Positions 26,620 through 35,477 of a stretch of 64,000 nt of DNA are shown piece by piece (the stretch's first letter is position 1; each line of letters begins with the position of its first letter). The position numbers were made by a program, and so were the translations under genes. The notes below the pieces were generated by a model. It did no database searches and was not told the DNA's origin. It saw only the letters and a list, made by a program, of their open reading frames with translations. Source of the stretch: Cohnella algarum (GTDB taxonomy: Bacteria; Bacillota; Bacilli; Paenibacillales; Paenibacillaceae); NCBI RefSeq assembly GCF_016937515.1, contig NZ_JAFHKM010000002.1:2475001-2539000 (forward strand). The letters run 5' to 3'.

Positions 26620-27598
26620 ACTGGCTCACCCCGCTTTTGTCGATGGCGTCCGGAAATTCGTTTACCATATGCTCGACCGGGCTGAACTTTCCATGTTGAA
26701 TTTGCAGGTCTCGAGAAAACAGTTCGACATACATTTCCGTCGTTTCCATCCGCTCGTGCCCCAAAATGCTTTTTAGCGTAAATATGTCGCCGCCGTTTAG
26801 TAGATACTGTTTCGCCATCGTATGTCGAAAAGTGTGGCAGGAGCATTGGATACCTTTGATACCTGCCGCTTTGCAATATCGGGAAATCATACTCCGGATT
26901 CCCGTAGCTTTAAACGGGCGATTGTCCAAGTTGATCCAAAGGCGGTCGTGTTCCAGCGTTCCCCGTTCCTGTAAATACCGTTTTAGTTCGAACGAGCATG
27001 TGCGTTGAATCGGCACTTGGCGGGCTTTCCGTCCTTTGCCTTGCTGGATGTGCAGCGATCCTTCTTCAAAGTTAATATCTGTAATCCGGAGGTTCGCCAG
27101 TTCCTTCAATCGGATGCCGGTTTCTAGCAGCACTAGCATCATGACATAATTACGATAGCCGGTGAAGGTGAAGCGGTCCGGTTGAGCAAGCAATCGTTGC
27201 AGATGACCGTCCGTGAAGGTATGCGTCAATGAGGGCTGAACCTTGAACGGTTTCAATTCGGAGGAAATGTTCGTTTCCATCCAACCTTCGCATGTAAGGA
27301 ATTTGAAAAACTCTTTAAGGATACAAAGGTTACAATTCACCGTCCTCAGTGCCAATCCCTCGTCCAGCATGCCGGGGATAATGCGGTGGGTCAGATCATA
27401 AGGGGTTAGCGTACCCAAATTCAGTTTCTTAGTTTCGAGGTGTTGCTTGAACTTGGTCAGCCCTTTGCGGTAACGGCGAATGGTTTCTTCCGTCAGATTT
27501 CGGATTTTACATTCCTGTAAGAAAAGATAAACGGCTTCATCGAAAGTAACGTTTGAACTTTGCAATCTTTTTGCTGGATCATTTTTTTGGCTTGACAC
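26612..27598 (-). CDS. Tyrosine recombinase 2 (first of an overlapping pair)
   Basis: An in-frame ATG exists at 27,703, but GGAGG in AATGGAGGATATGCGAA points to GTG at 27,598, giving 328 residues, the same size as its two relatives. Catalytic residues are Arg in ETGIRLKEL, HTFRHTMA, LGHERMET and Tyr in EMYVEL; Lys lies in the beta-hairpin QQGKGRKAR. The start is only about 210 bases from the truncated host gene, the normal position of an integrase next to its attachment site. The 105 extra upstream codons would overlap the candidate recombinase sites. Confidence 0.88.
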   Translation of the reverse strand: MSSQKNDPAKRLQSSNVTFDEAVYLFLQECKIRNLTEETIRRYRKGLTKFKQHLETKKLNLGTLTPYDLTHRIIPGMLDEGLALRTVNCNLCILKEFFKFLTCEGWMETNISSELKPFKVQPSLTHTFTDGHLQRLLAQPDRFTFTGYRNYVMMLVLLETGIRLKELANLRITDINFEEGSLHIQQGKGRKARQVPIQRTCSFELKRYLQERGTLEHDRLWINLDNRPFKATGIRSMISRYCKAAGIKGIQCSCHTFRHTMAKQYLLNGGDIFTLKSILGHERMETTEMYVELFSRDLQIQHGKFSPVEHMVNEFPDAIDKSGVSQYE

Positions 27599-27639
27599 TT
27601 CGCATATCCTCCATTGAGTGTTATGCGAGGTAAAGCGGA

Positions 27640-27822
27640 TATACGAGTCGACTAGGGGGTGGTTCGTATAACAACCCGGTATACGATTTCGTAAAACTTT
27701 CACGAAAAACCGAGTTATTTACACTCAGATGGAACAATTTATCCATCGGCTAAAACCTTTGATACATAAGGTTTTTCGGCATTTTGGAGGGTTTTGTTCA
27801 CCTCCTTCCGGCTCGTATAACA
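27640..27822. other. Candidate recombinase-binding/attachment region at the right end of the element
   Basis: The heptamer TATACGA occurs at 27,640-27,646 and 27,680-27,686 and its reverse complement TCGTATA at 27,664-27,670 and 27,813-27,819. The 13-base GGTTCGTATAACA at 27,661-27,673 recurs with one change as GGCTCGTATAACA at 27,810-27,822, where the homology to the SGNH hydrolase begins. Inverted and direct copies of this kind beside an integrase gene are what att cores and accessory sites look like. The crossover point is not proven, because the left end of the element is not in the window. Confidence 0.45.
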
Positions 27823-28283
27823 TCGTATTCATCAACCTCGGCTTCTCCGGCAGCGGCAAAGGCGAGCCCGAGCTGTCCCGCATCATCGCGACGATTCCGG
27901 ACGTGGATTGTCTGGTGCTGGACTACGAAGCGAACAGCGTTTCTCCCGAGCTGTACGCCCAAACGCTGCCCGAATTTATCCGAATCTACCGCGAGGCTCG
28001 ACCGAAAACGCCCGTCCTTGTGCTGTCCCGGATTATGTTCGCCCGGCAGCTGTTCGATGCGGAGGCGAGAAGGCAGCAGGAAACGCGCAAAAAGATGCAA
28101 ATCGAGCTTGTCCGTTCCCTCCGGGCGGCGGGAGACCGGCACCTTCATTTTCACGACGGGGAAAAGCTGCTGCTGCATCACGGCCAGGAATGCTTCGTGG
28201 ACGGCATTCACCCGACCGATCTCGGCCTGATGCAGATGGCCGACGGCCTTGAGCCGGTGCTGAAAGGCATCCTGAGAAAATAG
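27823..28283 (+). pseudogene. SGNH/GDSL hydrolase, 5'-truncated by the element
   Basis: The frame encodes FINLGFSGSGKGEPEL, the second conserved block of an SGNH hydrolase of the type with NLGFSGSGKGEPE, and later DGIHPTDLG with the catalytic Asp and His of block V. The first block, which carries the catalytic Ser (usually YGTSITQG), is absent. An open frame extends upstream to 27,729 but codes for unrelated residues that belong to the element. The gene therefore appears to have been cut by insertion and is probably inactive. Intact homologues are about 350 residues; about 150 remain. Confidence 0.7.
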
Positions 28284-28356
28284 AAGGTTGACGAGGCTGC
28301 ACCCGCGCCGCTTTTTCCCCGTACAATAACCCATAACGGGTAAAGGGGGAACCGGC

Positions 28357-29166
28357 ATGATCGTCATAGCGGGCGGCAGTCAACCGGTCGATGCGTCGGG
28401 CCTTTCCGCGCTGGAAAGGGAAATCGTCAGGCAAAAGGAGCGGAGCGCGACCGTTTACCGGTATGCATCCGCGGAAGCCCTTCTGTTCGAGCTGATGATG
28501 AGGAGCGCGATCGTGGCCGAGGCGCAGGCGCTGAACGAGAGCGGGGTCGGCTTCGCCTCGTTCGAAAAATCGCGCTGCAACGAGCGATACTGGACGCGGA
28601 ACGAAATGGGCGGATTTCGGCTCCGGGACGGCGTGACGCCGGCGGAAGGGCTGCGCGACATTTTCGTAAACGGACCGGCTTACGCCTTCGAATGCGCGAC
28701 CGCGATCGTGATCGTGCTGTACAAGGCCATTTTGGACATGAAGGGCGACGCAATCTTCAACGCTTATTTTCCGAACCTGCTGCTGTATGATTGGCATTAC
28801 GACAACGATCTGCGGTTCATTCGCAACGACGGGGAGGAGTCGTTCCCGGGGGATGTGCTTTATTTCCGGAATCCCGACCACGATCCGGACCGCCCAGAGT
28901 GGCAAGGGGAGAACGTGGTCAAGCTGGGCGACGATCTCTATTACGGACACGGCGTCGGGATCGGGTCGGCCGAGACGATGATCTCCGCCCTGAACCGGGC
29001 GAGGCGGCCGGGCAGCGACGTTTCCGCCTATATGGAAGATCTCGTGCTGCTGCCGGATTTCGAGTATATCCGTCGCCTAAACGCGAGAACCGGACGACGA
29101 ACGGGCCGGAACGACCGTCCGGACCCGATCGTCGCCCGGATCGGCGTCAAACGCTATCGCTTTTGA
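28357..29166 (+). CDS. tgl: Protein-glutamine gamma-glutamyltransferase (spore coat transglutaminase)
   Basis: The 269-residue product matches Bacillus Tgl along its length. It has the motif NGPAYAFECATAIVIV, in which Cys113 is the catalytic nucleophile, then LYDWHY, GDVLYFRNP and GENVVKLGDDLYYGHGVGI, all in Tgl order. Tgl forms epsilon-(gamma-glutamyl)lysine cross-links in spore coat proteins such as GerQ late in sporulation. ATG follows AAAGGGGGAACCGGC. A CGTACAATA near 28,321 could be the -10 of a late sporulation (sigma-K) promoter, but this is weak. The last 13 bases overlap the convergent gene. The C-terminal tail beyond about residue 245 is basic and longer than in Bacillus. Confidence 0.93.
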   Translation: MIVIAGGSQPVDASGLSALEREIVRQKERSATVYRYASAEALLFELMMRSAIVAEAQALNESGVGFASFEKSRCNERYWTRNEMGGFRLRDGVTPAEGLRDIFVNGPAYAFECATAIVIVLYKAILDMKGDAIFNAYFPNLLLYDWHYDNDLRFIRNDGEESFPGDVLYFRNPDHDPDRPEWQGENVVKLGDDLYYGHGVGIGSAETMISALNRARRPGSDVSAYMEDLVLLPDFEYIRRLNARTGRRTGRNDRPDPIVARIGVKRYRF

Positions 29167-30338
29167 CCGTATCGATGGCCTCCCGTATCCAATCCATGCG
29201 TTTGCGGGGGATAAGAATTGTAAAACACGTACCCGTTTGTGCCCGCGCGTCGTGCGGCCGTCACCTTGTCGATAAGCTCTTGCTTGCCGCGCACCTCCGG
29301 GTAGAAGACGCGCAGTCCCGTAAACAGCTCGGTTCCGTGCGCGTGCCGGCGCGACAGCGCCATTTGGGTTCCGACCGGTTCCGCTCCCGTGTCGTAGCAG
29401 CAGACGACGATGCCGTCGTTCACCTTGGCGATCGCTTCGAAATCGACGCCGAACAGCCAGGAAGAGTCGGGCGTAAGCAGGCTGAGAAAATAAAGCCGGG
29501 TCCGCTCGGGCACGACGGCCTTCAAATCGCCGGCGAGCGAGGTGACGACGGTGGCGCGCCAGCGGAGATAATCCGCTACGTCCGGATAATCCTCGAAGTA
29601 GCCGATGCCTTCCCGCATGAATCGCTCGTCGTCGCTGATCGGCAGCTCCCGTTCGCACAGCTCGTCCAGCCATCCGCGAACGATCCGTTGCGCGCCGGCG
29701 ATGTCCAGTCCGTCCCGGCTGGCCCGCTTCTTGCAGGAGTCGCAGAAGCACAGCGACAGCAGGAACTCGTCTTTGACCGTCAATCCGACGCCGTCTTTTT
29801 CGTGATGGAATTCGTGCGGAAAGCCCATGAAGTTGAGCGATTCCAGCTCCAACGCGCGAAAGGGATACCGGGCGAGGTCGGCCAGCATCGTCGTCATGTA
29901 GAGCCGTACGTCCTCGTTGCTAGGGCAAAGATTGTAATAATAGGCGTCGCCGTAAGCGTTCTTCACGGTCGTATCGGGATACTCCATGCCAAGCTTCGTG
30001 TTGTGAAGGCAAACGGTCCATCCGGAAATATCGAGCCCGTGCTTTTCCGCCGCTTCGAACGCGCGGTCCCAGAAATCGGGCGTTTCACGGATAAGCGAAG
30101 CGGCGGCCGGCCGGATCCGCAAGGAGCGGTAGTTCGCTTCGCGGAAAGGAAAGTACAGGGTGCCGTCTTCCGGAAAATAAACTTTGCGCTTCGGGCTTCT
30201 CGGCTGGAGAAACCTTCCCGCGTGATAACTGGTCGTCAGGCTGACGCCGGTCAGTCCGGTCGCGGCGATTTCCGCCATCGCCTCTTCGATTCCGATATCG
30301 AGCAAGTCCCACGGGTATGTCCATAGCGAATAATGCAT
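29154..30338 (-). CDS. Putative TIM-barrel glycoside-hydrolase-like protein
   Basis: The 394-residue protein starts MHYSLWTYPWDLLD. It has alternating beta-strand/alpha-helix units with the features of a TIM barrel, including ALELESLNFMGFPHEFHHEKDG in the middle and CFCDSCKKRA, a Cys-rich turn. Conserved acidic residues at strand ends would fit a glycosidase or lyase, but I recognise no named family. The ATG at 30,338 is 11 bases after GGAGAG; GTG 30,350 is an alternative. It is downstream of, and co-directional with, the FGGY kinase gene, separated by about 100 bases, and may act on the carbohydrate of that locus. Confidence 0.5.
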   Translation of the reverse strand: MHYSLWTYPWDLLDIGIEEAMAEIAATGLTGVSLTTSYHAGRFLQPRSPKRKVYFPEDGTLYFPFREANYRSLRIRPAAASLIRETPDFWDRAFEAAEKHGLDISGWTVCLHNTKLGMEYPDTTVKNAYGDAYYYNLCPSNEDVRLYMTTMLADLARYPFRALELESLNFMGFPHEFHHEKDGVGLTVKDEFLLSLCFCDSCKKRASRDGLDIAGAQRIVRGWLDELCERELPISDDERFMREGIGYFEDYPDVADYLRWRATVVTSLAGDLKAVVPERTRLYFLSLLTPDSSWLFGVDFEAIAKVNDGIVVCCYDTGAEPVGTQMALSRRHAHGTELFTGLRVFYPEVRGKQELIDKVTAARRAGTNGYVFYNSYPPQTHGLDTGGHRYGQKR

Positions 30339-30442
30339 GCGTTCGTTCACTCTCCTGCAGCGGATTTAACGGTTTGCGCTCCCGGCGGGAAAAGAATGTT
30401 CCGGGGGAAGTTTAAATAGGGTCGTAGGGTCGTGGCTTTTGT

Positions 30443-31918
30443 TCAAAGTTGCCCCATGAAGTCGCAATATTTCAAATATTTCGCATAATGGCGTTCGTAC
30501 TCGGCAGCGGCCTCCGGCTCCGGCGGCACGGTTTCGGCCGGCCGCGACAGCTTCCGGGAGATAGCTTTCAGGTCGGGAAACATGCCGACCGCGACGCCGC
30601 CCAGCATCGCCGCGCCCATCGAGGAAGCATCCGCTTGGGGCAGCAGCTCGACCGGCTTCCCGAAGACGTTCGCCAAAATCCCCGGCCAGAGGCCGATTTT
30701 GGCGCCGCCTCCGCCGACGCGGATCGAGCCGATCGCTCCCGGGTTCATCCCCTCCAGCAGCGCCAGCGTCTCCTTCAAATTGTAGGAGATGCCTTCGAGG
30801 ACGGCGCGAAACAGGCCGGGGCGCCCGGTCGACACGCTGAGTCCCGCGAACGATCCGCGCATGTGCGGGTCGAAGCGGGGCGAGCCGCCGCCGGCCAGAA
30901 ACGGGAGAAACAGCACGCCGTCGCTGCCGGGCGCCACTTTCGCCGCGCTTGCCCCAAGCTCCTGCAGCCGTTCATAGGATAAGCTGTCGTGAAACAGCGA
31001 AGCCAACCAATTGAGGCTGAGTCCTCCCGAAAAATGCGAACCGAGCGCGTACATCGTCCCGGGAAGCGCGTGCGGGTGAAACGTGACCTTGCCGTATCCG
31101 CGATCGTCGAAGCCGCCCGTCACCGACAGCATCGTGGCGCTCGTGCCGATCGTCAGCGCCGTGTCGCCCGGCTCGATTGCGCCGGTGCCGAGCGCGCCGG
31201 TCGCCATGTCGGCCGCCCCGGCCGCCACCGGAATGCCTTCCGGCAAGCCGAGCCGTTCGGCCATCGGCTTCGCCAGCGCGCCCGCGATTTCCGCCGGTCC
31301 GAGCACGTCAGGCAGCAAATCCGCGCGGAAGCCCATTTCCGCGGCGAGCGGCTTGTCCCATGCCTGCTTGACGGCATCGAAAAACAGGCTGTTGCCCGCG
31401 TCGGTCGAATCCGTCGCGAAGCGCCCGGTCAGCCGGTAGCGGAGATAATCCTTCGGGAACAAAAACCGGGCGGCCCTGTCGTACAGCTCGGGGAATCGTT
31501 CCTTGACCCAGAGCAGCTTCGGCGCCTGAAACGCGTCGATCGCCGGATTGCCCGTGCATTCGCGAATCCGGGCGCCGTGCGTCTTGCCGAGCCGCTCCGA
31601 CTGTTCGAAGCTCCGGCTGTCCGCGAGCGGAATGCAGGGGAGAAGCGGTTCGCCGCTTTTATCGACGAGGACAAGCCCGCTCATATGGCCGGACAGGGAG
31701 ATGACGCCGATATCCTTGCGACCCGAACGCTCCATGCAGGCGGCTGCCGCGCGAACGGCCGCTTCGATCCATTCCTCCGGCTGCTGTTCGGACCACCCGG
31801 GACGGGGGGAGAGGCTCGGATACGGCTGCGAAACCACGCAAACGACCGATCCGTCTTCCTCCATGAGCAAGCTTTTAACCGATGACGTTCCCAAGTCCAA
31901 CGACAATATGAGCGCCAT
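30443..31918 (-). CDS. FGGY-family carbohydrate kinase (xylulokinase-like)
   Basis: The start at 31,918 follows GGGAAGGGGGGACGTCG and gives 491 residues, typical for the family; an upstream in-frame start would add an unrelated basic tail. FGGY motifs are present: LDLGTSSVKSLL at the N-terminal phosphate-binding loop, LTIGTSATMLS for the second ATP loop and GGGAKIGLW plus DASSMGAAM for the adenosine site. The xylulokinase substrate motif SGQMHG reads SGHMSG here, so the sugar may not be xylulose. It phosphorylates a pentose, pentitol or related sugar using ATP. It is divergent from the ABC importer genes and shares their 5' region. Confidence 0.8.
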   Translation of the reverse strand: MALILSLDLGTSSVKSLLMEEDGSVVCVVSQPYPSLSPRPGWSEQQPEEWIEAAVRAAAACMERSGRKDIGVISLSGHMSGLVLVDKSGEPLLPCIPLADSRSFEQSERLGKTHGARIRECTGNPAIDAFQAPKLLWVKERFPELYDRAARFLFPKDYLRYRLTGRFATDSTDAGNSLFFDAVKQAWDKPLAAEMGFRADLLPDVLGPAEIAGALAKPMAERLGLPEGIPVAAGAADMATGALGTGAIEPGDTALTIGTSATMLSVTGGFDDRGYGKVTFHPHALPGTMYALGSHFSGGLSLNWLASLFHDSLSYERLQELGASAAKVAPGSDGVLFLPFLAGGGSPRFDPHMRGSFAGLSVSTGRPGLFRAVLEGISYNLKETLALLEGMNPGAIGSIRVGGGGAKIGLWPGILANVFGKPVELLPQADASSMGAAMLGGVAVGMFPDLKAISRKLSRPAETVPPEPEAAAEYERHYAKYLKYCDFMGQL

Positions 31919-32966
31919 CGACGTCCCCCCTTCCCGGTTCGTCGGCCTTCGCTTCCGCGGAAAAACGGATGTCCAGCGAAAAACGGTCTCCCCGGATGTA
32001 GCTTTCGACAAACTCGACAGCCGTGTCGTCGGCGACGGAAAGTATACGATCGGCTACGATATTTACTCCGTCGCCAACACGTGGTCCGTGCAGCTGTACA
32101 AAGAGTTCGAGTCGGAAGTCAAACGCCACCAGGATCGAATCGAGAACGTCATCTATACCGAATCCGAAGGCAAGGTGGACAAGCAGATTTCCAATCTGGA
32201 AGATTTGATCGTCAAGGACGTCGACGTCATCATCACGACGCCGAACTCCCCGACCGCTCTCGTGCCCGTTCTGAAAAAAGCGCAGGACAAAGGCATCAAG
32301 GTCGTGCTGCTCGGCGCCAAAATCAATGCCGATACGTACGACGCGCTCATCACGGTGGACGATTACGACTTCGGCAAGGCGGGAGCGGAATGGCTGGCCG
32401 AAACGCTCGGAGGCAAGGGCAAAATCATCGCGCTTAACGGCATGGCGGGCATCTCCGTAAGCGACGAGAGATGGCAGGGCGCGAAGGAAGTGTTCGACCG
32501 CTATCCGGACCTCGAAGTGCTGTCCTCGGTCAACGCGGATTGGGATTACGCAAAAGCGAAGCTGGAAGTAGGCAACCTGTTGGCCGCGAATCCGCAAATC
32601 GACGGCGTCTGGTCGCAGGGCGGCGGCATGACGCTGGGCGCGATCGAAGCGTTTCAGGCCGCAAACCGCGCGCTCGTGCCGATGACGTCGGAAGACAACA
32701 ACGGTTTTCTGAAAAAATGGAATTCTCTGAAAGAAGAAGGGTTCCAGAGCATCGCGGTCGCGAAGCCGACCTGGCTCGGATCGGAAGCGCTCCTGCTGGC
32801 GTTGGATATGCTGGACGGCAAGGAAGTGCCAAAGGATCAAATTCTCGAGGTTCCGGTCATAACGACGGACAATCTGGCCGAATTCGTGCGCGAGGATTTG
32901 CCGGACAGCTTCTGGGCGAACAGCCGGATGACCGACGAGGAAGTCAAAGCCACGTTCAGCGAATAA
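31908..32966 (+). CDS. Sugar ABC transporter substrate-binding protein lacking a signal peptide (5'-truncated)
   Basis: From about residue 45 the product is a typical periplasmic-binding-protein fold of the ribose/rhamnose type, with repeated beta-alpha units such as IGYDIYSVANTWSVQLYKEF, VDVIITTPNS and DGVWSQGGGM. The region before that is not a signal peptide or lipobox in any frame; it runs straight into the start of the divergent kinase gene. No good ribosome binding site precedes any start. ATG 31,908 is the first in-frame ATG after the kinase start codon and overlaps the kinase gene. A deletion that removed the promoter and signal sequence is the simplest reading. If so, the protein cannot be exported normally and the importer may be inactive. 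Confidence 0.65.
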   Translation: MSAIDVPPSRFVGLRFRGKTDVQRKTVSPDVAFDKLDSRVVGDGKYTIGYDIYSVANTWSVQLYKEFESEVKRHQDRIENVIYTESEGKVDKQISNLEDLIVKDVDVIITTPNSPTALVPVLKKAQDKGIKVVLLGAKINADTYDALITVDDYDFGKAGAEWLAETLGGKGKIIALNGMAGISVSDERWQGAKEVFDRYPDLEVLSSVNADWDYAKAKLEVGNLLAANPQIDGVWSQGGGMTLGAIEAFQAANRALVPMTSEDNNGFLKKWNSLKEEGFQSIAVAKPTWLGSEALLLALDMLDGKEVPKDQILEVPVITTDNLAEFVREDLPDSFWANSRMTDEEVKATFSE

Positions 32967-32991
32967 CGTCACGAGTATGGAGGTCCGACCC

Positions 32992-34512
32992 ATGGAAGCC
33001 ATAAAGGAGATCGAAGTCGTTCTGCAGGGAACCGGACTGACGAAGCGCTTTTTCGGCAACACGGTGCTGGAGGACGTGTCCATCGCTTGCAAGCGAGGGA
33101 CCGTTCTGGCGCTGGTCGGCGAGAACGGCGCGGGCAAAAGCACCTTGATGAACATTTTGACCGGAAGTCTTGCGCCCGACGGCGGAACGATCGCCTACAA
33201 GGGACAAAAGGTCGCGTTCAGAAATCCGCAGGCCGCCAAGCGGATGGGCATCGCGATCGTTCACCAGGAGCTGAGCCTGCTGCCGGAGCTGTCGGTCGGC
33301 GAAAATATGCTGCTCGGCCGGGAGCCGACCCGCTTCGGCCTGATCCGCCACCGGAAGCTGCACGAGCGGGCGGGCGAAGTGCTGAAGGAAATCGGCTTCG
33401 AAGTGGACGCGAACCGGCTGGTCAAGGACTTGTCGCCGGCCGAAAAGCAGATGGTTGAAATCGCGAAGGCCTGGCTGACCCGTCCTTCCGTGCTTATTCT
33501 GGACGAACCGACCTCGAGCTTGTCCAAGACGGAAACGGAGGGGCTGTTCCGAATGGTGCGCAAGCTGAAGGCCGAAGGAACGTCGCTCATTCTGATCACG
33601 CACCGGATGGATGAAATTTTCGAGATATGCGACGAAGCGGTCGTCCTCAAGGACGGCCGCATGACGAAGACGGACAAGACGTCGGCGCTCACCAAAAACG
33701 ACCTGATCCAGGCGATGGTCGGCCGCGAAATTACGCAAACGTTCCCGCCGAGATCAGCGGGAGCGGCGTCGGGCAAGCCGATGCTGAAGCTTGCGGACGT
33801 CCATGACGGCGGCCGGCTCCGGGGCGTAAGCCTGGAAGTGCCGCGCGGAGCGATCGTCGGCGTCGGCGGTCTCGAAGGACAGGGCCAGCGCCAGTTGGCC
33901 CGCGGCTTGTTCGGGATCGACCCGTTCGCGGGCGGCGAAATCGCGCTCGACGGCGAGACGGTCAAGCTGCGGAAGCCGGAGGAAGCGATTGCCCGGGGCA
34001 TCGCGTATATCCCGGACGACCGCAAGCTGGAAGGGCTCGTGCTGCCCCTGTCCGTACGGGAAAACATGTCGATGATGAATTTCGGCAACATCGCCCGCCG
34101 CGGCATCGTGAGCGCCGCGGCGGAACGGCGGGAAGTCGAGCGAGGCATCGCGAATCTCGCGGTTAAAACCTCGTCGATGGAGCAGATCGTCCGTTCGCTC
34201 AGCGGCGGAAACCAGCAGAAGGTCATTTTCGCCAAATGGCTGTACGACGATCCGAAGCTGCTCATTTTGCACGAACCGACGCGCGGGATCGACATTCAAT
34301 CGAAGGTTGAAATTTATCGCCTGCTGCGGGAGCTCGCGGACCGGGGCGTCAGCATCCTGCTGTTCACGAGCGACATGCTGGAGCTGATCGGCCTGAGCGA
34401 CCGGATCTATGTCATGTATGAGGGAACCATCGCCGGCGCGATCGCCGGCGAGGAAGCGACCGAGGAAAAAATCATGACCATGAGCTCCGGGCAGGCCGCG
34501 GGAGACGATTAG
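32992..34512 (+). CDS. Sugar ABC transporter ATP-binding protein (two nucleotide-binding domains)
   Basis: The 506-residue product has two ABC domains in tandem, as in RbsA/MglA/XylG. Domain 1 has Walker A GENGAGKST, signature LSPAEKQ and Walker B LILDEPTSS. Domain 2 has a degenerate Walker A (GVGGLEGQGQ), signature LSGGNQQK and LILHEPTRG, where His replaces the Asp normally before Glu. This asymmetry is normal for the family. It energises uptake of a monosaccharide by the two permeases that follow. GGAGG at 32,979 places the start at 32,992, not at the ATG five codons upstream. Confidence 0.9.
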   Translation: MEAIKEIEVVLQGTGLTKRFFGNTVLEDVSIACKRGTVLALVGENGAGKSTLMNILTGSLAPDGGTIAYKGQKVAFRNPQAAKRMGIAIVHQELSLLPELSVGENMLLGREPTRFGLIRHRKLHERAGEVLKEIGFEVDANRLVKDLSPAEKQMVEIAKAWLTRPSVLILDEPTSSLSKTETEGLFRMVRKLKAEGTSLILITHRMDEIFEICDEAVVLKDGRMTKTDKTSALTKNDLIQAMVGREITQTFPPRSAGAASGKPMLKLADVHDGGRLRGVSLEVPRGAIVGVGGLEGQGQRQLARGLFGIDPFAGGEIALDGETVKLRKPEEAIARGIAYIPDDRKLEGLVLPLSVRENMSMMNFGNIARRGIVSAAAERREVERGIANLAVKTSSMEQIVRSLSGGNQQKVIFAKWLYDDPKLLILHEPTRGIDIQSKVEIYRLLRELADRGVSILLFTSDMLELIGLSDRIYVMYEGTIAGAIAGEEATEEKIMTMSSGQAAGDD

Positions 34513-34529
34513 GAAAGGAGGGATACGCC

Positions 34530-35477
34530 TTGCTTCAAGGGTCTTTGTCCAAACACGCCAAGTTGGCGATTCCGGTTTATGCGTTGCTGTTCGTTTTGCT
34601 TGCCGTCACGTCTCTGCTTTCCCCGACCTTCCGGACGACCGACAATTTCGTCAACATCGTCGCCCAGGTCGCGCCGCTCGCCATCGTGGCGATCGGCCAG
34701 ACGATCGCGCTGCTGCTGGGCGGCATCGATCTGTCGGTCGGCTCGGTCGTCAGCTTTTCGACGGTCGTCATGGCGCTCGTCAGCGACCAGGCGGGCTTCG
34801 GGCTGCCGGGGAGCATCCTGCTTTGCCTTGCCGCCGGGGCGTTCGTCGGACTCGTCAACGGCATCGGCATCGTGCGGTTTCGCATCCCGCCGCTCATTAT
34901 GACGCTGTCCACGATGACGATCGTCAAAGGCGCCGCGCTCTACCTGCTTCCTTCGCCAGGAGGAGCGGTTCATATGGGCTTTATGGAATTTATGACCGAC
35001 GGCTGGGGCATCGTGACCGTCGCGGGCGTTTTGATCGCGATTTTGTATGTCTTTTTCTTTGTGTTTCTGTCGAGCACGCGCACGGGCCGTTATATTTACG
35101 CCGCGGGAGGCGATGAAGTTCATGCGCAGAAATCGGGCGTGCCCGTCGTGCGCATCCAACTGACCGGATATATGCTGTCGGGATTGCTTGCCGCCGCCGG
35201 CGGCATCGTGCTGTCGGCGAGATTGTTTTCCGGCGATCCGGTCGTCGGCGACGCGTATTCCCTCGATTCGATCGCGGCCGCCGTCGTCGGGGGGACGTCG
35301 CTGTTCGGCGGCATCGGCGGAATCATCGGCACGCTGGCCGGCGTGTTCATCATTTCCATGACGAACAACATTCTCAATATGCTGGGAATTTTCGCCTATT
35401 ATCAATACATCGTCAAAGGCCTCATTCTGGTGGCGGCGTTGTTTTTCTTCCAGCTGAAAAGGAGACGGCGATTATGA
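34530..35477 (+). CDS. Sugar ABC transporter permease 1 (RbsC-like)
   Basis: The 315-residue protein has eight to ten hydrophobic segments and the family motif GGIDLSVGSVVSFS near residue 70, plus VVGGTSLFGGIGGIIGTLAGV near 255, both typical of BPD_transp_2 permeases. It forms half of the membrane channel of the importer. The start is TTG 34,530 after GGAAAGGAGGG. It overlaps the next permease by four bases (ATGA). Confidence 0.9.
   Translation: MLQGSLSKHAKLAIPVYALLFVLLAVTSLLSPTFRTTDNFVNIVAQVAPLAIVAIGQTIALLLGGIDLSVGSVVSFSTVVMALVSDQAGFGLPGSILLCLAAGAFVGLVNGIGIVRFRIPPLIMTLSTMTIVKGAALYLLPSPGGAVHMGFMEFMTDGWGIVTVAGVLIAILYVFFFVFLSSTRTGRYIYAAGGDEVHAQKSGVPVVRIQLTGYMLSGLLAAAGGIVLSARLFSGDPVVGDAYSLDSIAAAVVGGTSLFGGIGGIIGTLAGVFIISMTNNILNMLGIFAYYQYIVKGLILVAALFFFQLKRRRRL

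Larger units (their letters stand above)
1..27822. mobile_element. Right part of an integrated mobile element with Tad-like cluster, cassette and recombinases
   Basis: The segment carries a Tad-like secretion cluster, many small unassigned ORFs, an AT-rich four-gene cassette and three tyrosine recombinases, and it stops inside an SGNH-hydrolase gene that keeps only its 3' portion. Past about 27.8 kb the sequence becomes clearly more GC-rich and the genes are ordinary metabolic ones. The left end is not in the window, so total size and left attachment site are unknown. Whether this is an integrative conjugative element cannot be said: no relaxase, coupling protein or VirB4-type ATPase is visible here. 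The right boundary is inferred from the truncated gene and from recombinase-like motifs at 27,640-27,822, not from a demonstrated direct repeat of both ends. Confidence 0.55.

Noticed and set aside
25651..27598. A standard RIT (recombinase trio) element
   Set aside because: Only two recombinases are adjacent and in the same direction; the third is 8 kb away and on the other strand.
28288..28327. Sigma-A promoter before tgl (TTGACG and TACAAT)
   Set aside because: The spacing is 28 bases, too long for a sigma-A promoter; a late sporulation promoter is more likely but weakly supported.
28033..30326. Long frames antisense or out of frame to tgl and the TIM-barrel gene
   Set aside because: Arg/Ala/Gly-rich shadows caused by high GC; the opposite frames carry recognised motifs such as the Tgl active site.
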